NCBI GenBank assembly: GCA_029532625.1
Contig: JARFXM010000009.1
Span: forward strand, 2,294,001-2,358,000
Direction of reading: 5' to 3'
From: Lomentospora prolificans
Taxonomy: Eukaryota; Ascomycota; Sordariomycetes; Microascales; Microascaceae
Length of the DNA: 64,000 nt
The translations under genes and the position numbers were made by a program. This document shows, one piece after another, positions 34,168 to 44,265 of this stretch. How positions within the stretch are numbered: the first letter of the stretch is position 1; each line of letters opens with the position of its first letter. The notes below the pieces were generated by a model. It saw only the letters and a program-made list of their open reading frames with translations, was not told the DNA's origin and did no database searches.

Positions 34168-36074
34168 CTATGCTCCTCCAAGCTTTGGAATATCCTACAA
34201 AAAGAGTTGTTAGCCTCTGTGTTCTTTTTTTGGTTACCTTGGCTTTTATCGAAATGCTTCAACAAGGACTGGCCGGCATTACTCACCTCCCACGCCGAAT
34301 CGAATCCAGCATCGCGCACCCACCGATTCCCCTCAGGCTCTACCGTCGCATCAACGAGCAGATGCATCAGCCTCGTCCAATTGTCCTCACCCTTGATCTG
34401 CACCCACGGCCTATCGTGGTACTTTTGCAGCTCGTCGTGGCACAGGACGATGGCGCGGGCGAGCTTGATGGTGTGCCCGTCGTCGTCGACGTGGTGGAAT
34501 TTAGGCAAGAGGTCTGCAGTTTTCCCTTTGGTTAGCGGCTGCTTTCTCTTTCTTGTATACGGACGGATGGTTTTGGTGTTTTTTAAAGGGTTTGGAAGAA
34601 AAGAGGGGGAGGGGGAGAAAGGGCGGAAAGGAAAAAAAGTATCCGGATAACTCACCCTCGGGTTTGGACATGGGCGTGCGGTCCTTGGGGGTGTACTCGA
34701 GAGCCTTGTAGAAGTCGAGGGGCGGGGAACCGACGCCGAGCCAGATCAGTAAACCGGCGCGGATCTTCCACTCGAGGATGCGGACTTTTTGGGCGGTTGG
34801 GATCCAGGGCTGGGCGTTGATGGTTAGGAAGATGGGCGAGAGGTTGACGTGGTGACTTCATTGTCAAAAGAAAAACAGAACACTGTTAGCAATCTTTTCG
34901 TCCTGCACAACCTCCCACCCACGAGAAAGCTCTACAAGAATCCAACGATACGGGCCCACACTCACATCAAGAAGAAATCGAACCGCGGCTCGTTGGGCGG
35001 ATGCACAGTCGCCGCCCCGGCAACCCACAACATCGCCTGGAACGTCTCCGCCGTCCTCTCGTCCAGCTCCTCCTCCTTGATCTTGACCCGCGCGGCGAAC
35101 GGCGCCGCGTCGTCGATGCCCTCGTTGACGAGGCGGTTAGTGTTGTTGTTGTCTCCCGCGGTGATGTGGCGGCGCAGGGCTTCGCTATCGCCGGCGGCTT
35201 TGAAGAGGTCGAGGATGGCGCCCATGGGCGGTACGTCGGGCTTGGCAGCTTCTTTTTCGGCACGGGAGAGGAACTGGCCGAGCCTGTTCTTGTGGATGCC
35301 GGCTTGGGCGAGAGCCGCGGCGAGGATGGCGGGTTGGGCCCATTCGATGCCGTACATTAGCTGGATGAGGGGATGAAGGATCCCTGGTATAGTGTTAGAT
35401 TTTTATTCTTTTTCTTTTCCTTTTTTCTTTTCCGGTGCTGCGCCGTCGCCAGTGTGAAAGGAGGGCTTTTGGTCCATACCGGCAAACATTCTCTGGAGCA
35501 GATCGTCGCTCCGCTCGGTACCGGCAAAAAGATGCTTCTTCAGCGCCTCCTGCCAGCCGAGCTTTTCCATCTCGCCCTGGAAGTAGACAAAGAGATCGGG
35601 ATAGTACTCCGGCTTCCCCAGGTAGTTGCGCGCCTCGGGCCACGACTCCAGGTGCTCCGGGATGCGGTTGTGAGGTTTATTCAGGTCGCGCTGGTACGTC
35701 TTGTTACGGTTGTACGCGAACTGGAGATCCTTTGCTGGAGCGCCCGTACCGAAGAGGCTGAGCAAGTGGTGCACGATCTAGCATGTCTTTAGCACGGGGG
35801 GGTTTGCAAATCACCGTGAGCACAGCGCTCGACTTACATGGTTGTGATACCCCCGGTCGTTGAAGAAGGCATGGTGAGTCTAGAGGCGTTGCGTTAGTCG
35901 CAACGTTGTGTTAGTCGCAATTCTCATTCCGGTGCAACACCGTCACGCACGAGCACGTACGTCGATATCCTCCTGTAGCAACTCAGTCACCTTCTTCGCC
36001 GCATCCGTCGTCTGCTTCACCTTCAAGAGACCCGTGTTCTCGGGGGTAATCTGGATCTTGGACGCGCTAGCCAT
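34168..36074 (-). CDS. AflY/HypA-like oxidoreductase (questin oxidase-like, DUF4243), 7 exons
   Basis: Family of fungal proteins that includes AflY/HypA of the aflatoxin pathway and questin oxidase, thought to carry out Baeyer-Villiger-type ring cleavage; most members, this one included, have no proven substrate. Exons: 36074-35961, 35879-35838 (42 nt), 35777-35480, 35383-34966, 34855-34656, 34513-34287 and 34194-34168 (27 nt, DIPKLGGA), 441 aa. All junctions keep frame. Conserved blocks: THHAFFNDRGYHNHIVHHLLSL (crossing two introns; shown as THHAFFNDRG and HNHIVHHLL), GAPAKDLQFAYNRNKTYQR, YYPDLFVYFQGEM, HPLIQLMYGIEW and FDFFLIHHVNLSPIF, with many His that could bind metal or flavin. In-frame ATGs at 36188 and 36176 would add a basic N-terminus. 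No polyketide synthase or other pathway gene is nearby. Confidence 0.85.
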
Positions 36075-36188
36075 GGCTGATGCGTTGCGTTGCTGGTCGC
36101 GTATATGCGGTGCGATATTGGGAGGAGCCCTTGCAACAGGAGTTGCTCGGATGGGAACGCCGACTACACTCGACATGGCGCGGCGCAT

Positions 36189-37524
36189 TTACAGCTGAAG
36201 AGAATGCAGCTGGAGTGGTTCTATTGTAGGCTCAAAATTCCATCGATTTGGAATACAAGCCATGCAAAGTTCGGTCGCCGATCGGAGCGATATAGAAGGG
36301 ATAGGAAGATGGACCCAAAGCGATCCAATTCAGTCAATTACAGGTGATATATAGTACTGGCGGGGGCTTTTTTTTGTGCAGGACATAAGATTCGGGGTAT
36401 CTCTTGTTCCGCAGGCAAGCCGATGAGAAGCGGCGGCTTTCACGAGAGATACTTGAGCTGACAAATTGGAAATAGCCTAGGTTGGGATTCACACGCAGCG
36501 GCGTACTCGTGTTGCTACTCTGGTAGAGAGAGAGCGAAAGCAAGAGCGAGATATCCGAGATGGTGGTGAAGGTGGCAACCCGAATCGACTGCAAAGATAC
36601 AAAGACAATAATTATAAATACGAATCGAAAGCCCAGCCTCCAAGCGCGGAACGCACGGGTTCGCGAAATAAGATATGGCGGCGGAACTTTGAATCGGCAT
36701 GTGAGCCCCAAGAACACGACGCAGTCGAGTAATCCATCACCTTGATGCATCGTGACATGTCACTTGTCGCCATCCGGGGTAAATGACGTCGAGTCTGGCG
36801 AGCCTCGGTCCTCCGGGCCGGTAGCGCAGAGCTTGCTGGGATGGACTGGTCATGGAACGAATAGAGCTGTTTCTGTTAGGGCGGGATTGGCGGTGCGTGC
36901 GGGTGCAAATGGCATGCTCCCTTGCTATTTATTAGCTTGCTGTGACATGCCAACCCCGTCATCGATCGGCTGCCATCATCAGATGGTAGTCTAGTTCCCA
37001 TGTCTCCTGGCTTGGCTCTCTGGGGAAAGTCTTGGTCTGGACCGCATCAGTTCTAATACACCTGGTTAGTCTAATACCCGTCGTCGTCGTCGGATTGGCC
37101 ACACTGCAACCACCGAAGGCTGCAACGTGTTGTTCTGTATGGATTGTGGATTGCGTACATACGACATCTTTGCAACATCTCGCAGTGTCTCTTCGTCGTA
37201 GCAACTTCCAAGATAATCTAGCAAACCCGCTAAACCGGCGAAATGAAAATCAAGTTCTAGAGGGAATTCTGTCTGTAGCATAAGAAACCATGCGAGGAAA
37301 CCAGTCTATTAAACACGAGCACATATCCGCCTCCCCCCCTCCGGCCCCCGATTTAATTGCGAGATCCATTTTATGTCTGTTTTTGTCGACCCAATCCCTC
37401 GTCGACGCACAGAAGAAAAGAAAACAAACGCATCACCGGGAATCAATCTAAGCACAATTTTTTTTTCTTTCCCCGTCACCTAAAACCCAATCGCAACCAT
37501 GTTTACTGAAATTGACCCATTCGT
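36189..37524. other. Intergenic region between AflY-like gene and NAP gene
   Basis: About 1.3 kb: promoter of the AflY-like gene at its left side and the 3' UTR of the NAP gene at the right. No supportable gene; not a tRNA or 5S gene by eye. Confidence 0.4.
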
Positions 37525-38678
37525 TCACGCCTTCTTCCTCTTCTTGTTGGGAGGCGGCGAGCCAGCTGCGTCTTCTTCGTCTTCCTCATCGTCCGACTCG
37601 AAGTCGATGTCGCTCAAACCGTCTTCTTCTTGAGCGTTGGCTGCAGTGGGGTTGTCAGCGGGGACCGACACGGGGGACGGCGCGCAAAACAGTGGAGGGA
37701 ACTTACTAAAGTACTTGATCGCATCGGGCCAGAGCTCCTCGGAGATGGACACGGCAAGATCATCACCGTCAGGGAAAATCTCAAGATCCTCCTCGATAGC
37801 AACCTCGTCGTCTTCGTCCTCGCCTTCCTCGGCCTCGTCCTCGTCCTCGGGAACCTCCTTGCCTTCCTGGCGAAGCTTCCTCCTCTCCTGTTCGTCCTTG
37901 AGAGCCTGCTTGCTCTCCTCGGCGCTCACGCGCCTGCCAACGTAGCCGAACCAGGCAAAGAAGCTGATGCCGCCGAGGCCGATGCTCTCAAACTTCTCCT
38001 TGAGCGCCTTGCGGTCTTTGGTCCATCCCGTAACCTTCTTGCCCTCCTTGGCGAGGCGCTGCTCCTCATTGTACACCTTGACGGCCTGGCTGAGGAGGCC
38101 TTGGGTGAGATCCTGGCCGTCCTTCCACTTGATGTCGACGGGCTCGCTCACGAGACCGGCCCAATCGCCCTTGTCGGCGCGGCGGTACCAAAACTTCTTT
38201 TCGAGCACCTTGTCCTCAAAGTGATCGTTCTCGCTAAAAGTCCACTTGAACGAGATGGAGCGCGGGTCGCCCTCGGGGTCGTCGAGTTCAAAGTGCGTCA
38301 CCTCGAGGTTAGTCAAAGCGCCGAGGAGGAGAGCAGCGTCAGAGGGCTGAATGTGCTCGTCGACGCCGGGAGGGGCCTGCTCGAGGACGAGAGGCCAGAA
38401 GTTGGGGATCTTGGCGACGAGAGCTGCGCGCTTCTCGAAGAGTGCGGCGGTGGTCTTTACTTGGTGGCGGACTGCGGGGGGTCAATGTTAGAGGGCACAG
38501 TTTTCGGCGTTTTGGGGGAAGGGGGCCGCGCGGGTTATAGCATGAGGATCTCGTCGAATCGAGTGAATTGAGAGGGGGCGAATCACGTACTAATCTCAGC
38601 ATCGGCATCCTCAAACTCGCGCTCAAGATCCAAGAGCTCCTCATAAGTGACTAAGCTTTCCTGGCCGTTCTGAGCCAT
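37525..38678 (-). CDS. NAP-family histone chaperone (SET/Vps75-like), 3 exons
   Basis: Nuclear H2A-H2B/H3-H4 chaperone of the NAP/SET/Vps75 group; yeast Vps75 works with the H3K56 acetyltransferase Rtt109. Exons 38678-38591, 38471-37707 and 37640-37525, 322 aa. The N-terminal dimerisation helix (YEELLDLEREFEDADAEI, HQVKTTAALFEKRAALVAKI) is followed by the earmuff domain (PNFWPLVLEQ, LEVTHFELDDPEGDPRS, FKWTFSENDHFEDKVLEKKF), the SFFAWFGYVG strand, a strongly acidic stretch (EDEDEAEEGEDEDDE) and a C-terminal basic signal (PPPNKKRKKA). Intron 2 (37641-37706, donor GTAAGT, acceptor CTGCAG) is 66 nt and has no stop in frame, so retention would add 22 residues. Which paralogue it is (Vps75-like or SET-like) cannot be settled here. 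Confidence 0.88.
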
Positions 38679-39732
38679 GGTGGGGTTCAGTGCTTGGTAG
38701 ATAATGTCTAATGAATGAAGCTGGATATAAAAGTCAAACACTAAGAAAATATCTTAGGATACAATGAAACCCAATCCAATAAAGACAAAGAAGACTGCGA
38801 GTGGGAAAAAGAAAAAAAAAAAAATTGAAACCCCGATTAGGGAAGGTGATTGTGTGTGGTGTGGATTTTGATGGGTTCCCAGGAATTTTTGGCGGTGTGC
38901 GAGAGCAGAATATTCAGTCGAGAACCAGGAGCTTTGTTCCCAGCTTTCTCAAGATGGCCAGCAAAGTAGCACCCTGCGAGATTAAAGTAGAGGGGTACTT
39001 TTGCAAGGCCAGGCCAGGCCATGCACCCCACAGAACTAAAGTACACAAAGCTAGGGTGGTGGGATAGTGTGTTCCTTGGCTCGTGCTTTCCCGAAAAAGG
39101 TCTGGATCACTAAGCGCTCTTGGCTCAAATGAATGAATTGATTGAAACGCGAACACTACTAATCAAATGGCTGGGATATGGTTAATACTGGAGCAGTGGA
39201 ATCCCCAGTCAGCCCACGCACCCTGGTTAGTATTACCCAGCCTGGGCTAAAAGTAGCCACCAGCCAGCCCCTGGAGCAGACCGAGGCTTCTAAAGTCCTC
39301 AGTAAGGCCGCTGGCTGTGGTGTGTCGTGTCAGAACTCTCTCGATTGATGTCAATGTCGAGACTCGCTACGCTGCTGCTGGTGCGTCCTCGTCTAGCACT
39401 GAGCTCACCCAAGACACTGCATCATCATCATGATCAAATTGATCCCCAGTCCTAATAATCTCAGCTCCGCCTTCTTCATACATCAGCGCCCATTGATCTA
39501 ACCTCCCAGGCACCCTCACTTTTTTTCAGCTTGGAAGAGCCGACCTCATCCCACTCCCGCTTTGCCTCTGATGGATGGACATCTTCATGTGATGCCCCCT
39601 CAGCTGTCCCTCACCTGAACCGCCTCGGATTGATCTTAACGAGATCCCGCGCAGCTCATCGAGCCAGAGCATCTTGGCGCACCCCAAAATGCCTCCCCGC
39701 TGAAACCCACATACAGCCAATTCATTGAAGCC
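38679..39732. promoter_or_regulatory. Intergenic region between NAP gene and membrane-protein gene
   Basis: About 1.05 kb between divergent starts, with a short A tract (about A13) near 38811-38824. Holds both promoters; nothing else seen. Confidence 0.4.
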
Positions 39733-40531
39733 ATGAGCGAAGTCTCTTTCCTCGTCTTCGTCACAACCTCCCTTACCTCCGCCATCCCAGCTACCGTCAC
39801 CCTCCTCGCCTCCGCCATTACATCCGTCATCCTCCCCGTTACCATCGCCGTCGCCCTCGCCATCGCCGACCTCATCTCTGCCATCCTAGCCTCCATCGAG
39901 GCAGTGCTCGTGCTCATCCTCTCGCCCACCGTTTTACTGTTTCCCCTGCGCGCGATACGCATCGTCTTGAAGCCCCTCGTCGATGTCGTTAGGTTCCTGC
40001 TCGCGCCGCTGAGCTATCCCGTTGCTGGTGTTACGTTTTGCGTGAGCGGCCTTGCTTCGTTTTTCCTCGAATTCAAGGTCCGTGGGTCTATTTATTTTTT
40101 TTCCTTCCCCCTTGAATCCCCTATAGTCGAGTGCAAAATGTGTGTGGTTAACATTCTTTATAGGCCCTGTATAAGTTTGTAAGTCCGGATAAACCTATCC
40201 TCATGATGCCGCCCGTGCCCAAACTAAACACCTAGACTAGTTCGGCACCGGCGCCATCGTCGGCCTCGTGGCCGGCTTCTTCCTCTGGAGGCTTTCGCGC
40301 TTCATCTCCTACCTTTTTGGCTGGCTCGAAGAGAAGGACCTAGTAGCGTACACCACGCCGCCGCTCTCTACCGAGCTTGAGAGCCATGATTTACCTCGCC
40401 TAGAATACCCTTCTGCACCGGCGGCACCCCCGCGGCGCTTTCGGAGACCGCTTGCGACTCTGGCGAAGGCGAGGAAGTCAAAGTGGGCAAATGGGAATGG
40501 TTATGGGAGCGGCAATGGCCATGCACAATAA
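39733..40531 (+). CDS. Hypothetical small membrane protein with a 15-nt exon (3 exons)
   Basis: Not a family I can name. Exons 39733-40077, 40164-40178 (15 nt, encoding ALYKF) and 40241-40531, 216 aa. The first exon is almost wholly hydrophobic (FLVFVTTSLTSAIPATVTLL, ILPVTIAVALAIADLISAIL, IEAVLVLILSPTVLLFP), giving three to four membrane segments; after the microexon comes another (GTGAIVGLVAGFFLWRL). The last 70 residues are polar: SRFISYLFGWLEEKDLV, a Pro/Ala linker, then a basic Arg/Lys stretch and Asn/Gly-rich end. Without the microexon the exons still join in frame, so skipping would simply delete five residues. Both introns have good signals (GTTAAC branch and TATAG; GTAAGT and CTAG), although donor 1 is GTCCGT, which is weak. 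The topology suggests an organelle or ER membrane protein, but that is a guess. Confidence 0.75.
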
Positions 40532-41250
40532 TAATGTATCGAGTTATAACTTGCTAGTGACAACTTTTTTATATTCTCGTTGTGTAGAGTTTCTTGGTAG
40601 CTACGTATGACTTTGGTGCTCGAGATGTTGCACTATTATTATTCACCCGCATAGCGAATCCCCTCTTCCACGAGGTTCACTTTGGTGGTCGCGATATGAA
40701 GATGATTCGATGTTGTTCAGCTATCTCGAGCCTGAGAATGACCATCCTTTCTTCAATCTTCAATGCTAGCACCAAACACGCTGCAACCTGTCGGTGGCTA
40801 AAACACAAAGGTGTAATAATAGTTAGGTGGAAAAGGGGAAGCAGCGCAAGGCAGGAAATGCAGGAAGGAGAAAAAAAATAGATAAATAAAAAGAAATAAG
40901 AAACCAATTCGTCTTGAATGGAACCTGCTTTTCATCCCTAAATTAGAAGAACAGGGTCGAAGAAAACGAGTAGAAGTAATCGCCTAGTTCCAATTCCCCC
41001 ATTCAGTTCCATTCCATTAGCCACCCGTTAGTACCGTATCAACGCCTTTCCTAATAGGAGCTTCTTTGAAGTTACAATATTCGCTGGGGTATAGAGGTCT
41101 TAACTGTATATGCTCCAGTGTGTGGTGGTGTATCTTGGGCATAGTCTGTTTTCGTAATGAGCGGGACTTTCACAATCCTGTTTTTGATCGGTCCCCATCT
41201 TAGTCTCCTCGACCCCGTCGAGGCTGCCGGTGCTTGTCATCCTGTCGGTC
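40532..41250. other. Intergenic region between membrane-protein gene and BUR1
   Basis: About 720 bp between two convergent genes; contains both 3' UTRs, A/T-rich, no gene. Confidence 0.4.
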
Positions 41251-43174
41251 CTATCGACGAGAATACACGTCTCGGTCACGAATAGGAGACCTGCTTCGGC
41301 TCCAAGTTCGACGGTCCCGGTCCCTCTCCCGGTCTCTCTCGTGCCAGCGGTCTCGGTCATCCCTGCTATTCCTCCGGCGTCGGTCGTCACGGGGAGCCCA
41401 GTCATCCCTGTGTCGTCCACCACCGCCGCCACCACCGCCCCCAGCAGCGCCGCCTCCGTAGCTCGGGATGTAGGTGTCAATGTCGGTGGCACCCCGATTT
41501 CCTCGGCTACGGGGTCGTCGGTCGCGTTCGCGGTATGGGTCATTATCGGGGGCATCCCATCCGTTCTTCTCTGGAGGTGGTGGACGAGGTGGCAATCCCC
41601 GTTCGCCGCGTTGCCAGGCAGGCCGCCGATCTTCGCCCCCGTTGCGAGGCGGGCCGGCACTGCCATATCGACCGCCGTTTGCACTGTTCCTAAAGGAATC
41701 TGTGCTATTAAGGCCTGCAGTGGCTCCATTAGCACCTTCGGGCCCTTTACCCACCGTACCTCCCTTGGGAGCGGGTGGTAGGGCGGCCCTCCGGTCCTGG
41801 AACTTCCTCCTGTCAAATTCATGGCTCTCTTCGAAAGTGGGAATATCGGCAGGGTTGGCCGGAGCTGGCACCATTTTGAAATAGGGATGCTCGAGGGCGT
41901 CGACGGCGTTTATCCTTGTCCTCCAGTCTAGCTTGAGAAGCTCCTTTAGAAGAGAAACAGCCCCGGCGCCATATCTATGAATTATATTTAGATTAGTTAC
42001 CTGATAGTGAAGGTAGGGAGGCGTGACGTACTCCTTGAACCGCGTTGAAAGGCAGCCCGGTCTGGGTCGGGGCGACAAAACGTCGCCACCGGGGAGGTTC
42101 TTCCAACCGGGCATGTTGTCATCGGTCGGCGATCCGACCAAGTCCCAGATGAGTTCTAGCTGGTGACCATCCGACTCTCCCGTGAGAATCGGCTTACCAA
42201 CAAGCATCTCGCCAAAAATACAGCTAGAGTGAGGTGTTAACATTTTGCTGAGCCCATATGGAACCGCATCTTGGTCACTTACCCGACTCCCCAGATGTCG
42301 ATGGCTGTCGTGTACCTCTTAAGGTGCAGCAGCAACTCGGGCGGACGATACCACCGTGTGACGACGAGGCCGGTATACTCCCTCCTTCCCTCGCCGACAG
42401 GCAAACCAGGCTTGGGCCTGGGGCCTTCGTAGAATCTTGCGAGACCGAAATCGGCAATTTGTAAAATACCCTTGTTGCTGATGAGAAGATTGGCAGCTTT
42501 CATGTCACGGTGGAGGATGCGGTTATCGTGGAGGTATCGGAGACCTTCGAGCAGCTGAATCATGTAGCACTTGATCTGGGGCTCCGTAAAGTTCACGGAC
42601 GGATTGTCGAGGAGACCGGATAAGTCGTGATCCATGTAAGGCATGACCATATACATGATGGGTTTCCTGCGTTTATCCGCTATAAACCCCCCAAAGGGAC
42701 AAGTTAGTGGTGGCGTCTCACAAGCTGGCGATACGACGTATACTGACTCGGCCGTTGTGAGTGCTCGACAGCCATGTCTTCGAGGCTGAGGACGTTTTTG
42801 TGGGATAAGAGTTTGAGAAGTCGGATTTCTCTCAAAGCCGTGATGGGAAACCCATCCTTCTCGTGGTGCATGATGATTTTCTTCAACGCGACAAGCGCAT
42901 TCGTCTTTCGAGAGCGGGCTCGGTGTACCTCGCTGCGACGGCATTCGAATTAGCATGCCTATGCGAAGGTGCGCCCATGAGAGCGACAGAAGCCACGTAG
43001 AAAGGCTCAAAATTTGCTGGCATCCACGGGAGATCCAACTTACCCAAAGGTACCTTCACCAAGCTTGCCGAGTAGCACATAGTCTGTGATCCTGGAACAG
43101 CCCTGGAAACTCGACTTGGGCCGCTGGTGGGCTAGGGCGAAGGACATGACGTCCTCCGGCGACCTGGAAGCCAT
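41251..43174 (-). CDS. BUR1: Cyclin-dependent kinase Bur1/Sgv1 (CDK9 type), 5 exons
   Basis: Kinase that phosphorylates the Spt5 C-terminal region and the RNA polymerase II tail during elongation, with a Bur2-type cyclin. Exons 43174-43044, 42932-42748, 42679-42283, 42223-42032 and 41974-41251, 542 aa. Glycine loop LGKLGEGTFGEVHRAR (crossed by intron 1), catalytic Lys in VALKKI, the CDK9 hallmark PITALRE in the C helix, HRDMKAANLL catalytic loop, DFGLARFYEG, T-loop EYTGLVVTRWYRPPELLL, CMGC end KLDWRTRINAVDALEHPYF. All catalytic residues are present. The tail from about residue 360 is disordered: Asn/Gly/Pro, a Gly run, then alternating Arg-Asp/Arg-Ser (DDRDRWHERDRERDRDRR, SRSRSP). Introns have GTAAGT, GTCAGT, GTAAGT and GTACGT donors. 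Confidence 0.95.
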
Positions 43175-44265
43175 GGTTCAGTACCGAAACCGTAGCTATA
43201 GACCGGAATCGTTCGCTTCTCTGTGGTGGCCGTGAGGAGGGGGTTGAATTGGGGTAGTGAGGGTTTGGGGGGTAAAGGTTATCGGTCTGAGGTAGGAAAA
43301 AAAAAGGCCGAGGGAGGCGAAAGGAATGAATGGGGCGACACGGTGGTTTCTCCTGCTTTAAAGTGGATATCGGTCGCGTCTAGATGGCAAGTCGACATTC
43401 GAATTAGGACCAGGTACGTGCCTTATCCGAGGGGAAGAGGGGAGTGACAGAGATCGGCTATCGGGTCGAAGGGCGTTGTCTCGATGGGTGATTTTGATGG
43501 TGGATTGTATGCATCTGAAGCCGGTTCTGTTCGTCCACAGATGGATCAAGATACAGCCACCAGCTTGCAGGTGCAGCCGATAAGACACTGGGGACAACGT
43601 TCCGCCTATGCTGGTCCGCCAGGCGTTGCGAGTTCATAATTATGTGCACCGGCACAAAGAATGTGCATGGGCCCCCATTCTATTCCAGCCATGCCAAATG
43701 CATGGCTGGTGTCACGGTACTGATCACAGCTGTCGCCAGCTGCAACAATCTTCCAACCATCAATGTTATGTCCAATGTTGTCAGAATGGGGCGACGACAT
43801 GGATGCATCATGATTCGATCCACGGGGCCATCATGATGGCGTGAACCGGAATTTGAATCTATCGGGGTGCTCGCCCAACTTCAGAACCCTTCCCATCACT
43901 TGAGGGCTTCATCGTTTCGGGACTCTCAAGCTTATTGTTTAGGAATACATTATTATTCTATTAGTCTTGACACTCGTTCGAAACCGAGAGTGGCCAGCCC
44001 TGATTCGCTTGCAACGGACTAGAAAACTGCTTCCCCACCCAGCCTACTGAACCACTTTTGCCGTGCTTAAAGCAAATTGTACGGATATCAGGGTAAAATG
44101 GATAATGATTAAAGAAAAAAGAAAAAGACACAGAGTTAGGAAAACAAAGTCGCAGAAAACGAAAGCAACAAACAGTTTTATCCCCTCCTAAACTCCGTGA
44201 GCTGACCGTCCCCTTGGTCGCTATCACATAAACACTTGTACAAATATCATCAAACTGCGATCCCT
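43175..44265. other. Intergenic region between BUR1 and TRA1
   Basis: About 1.1 kb between two tandem minus-strand genes: BUR1 promoter at its left, TRA1 3' UTR at its right. No gene recognised. Confidence 0.4.

Noticed and set aside
37160..37175. ACATACGAC, as at the start of fungal 5S rRNA
   Set aside because: The following bases do not match 5S rRNA, and no internal control region follows.
37630..38571. 313-codon plus-strand ORF opposite the NAP-family gene
   Set aside because: Shadow of an acidic, GC3-rich coding strand; leucine/valine-rich composition comes from Glu/Asp codons read in antisense.
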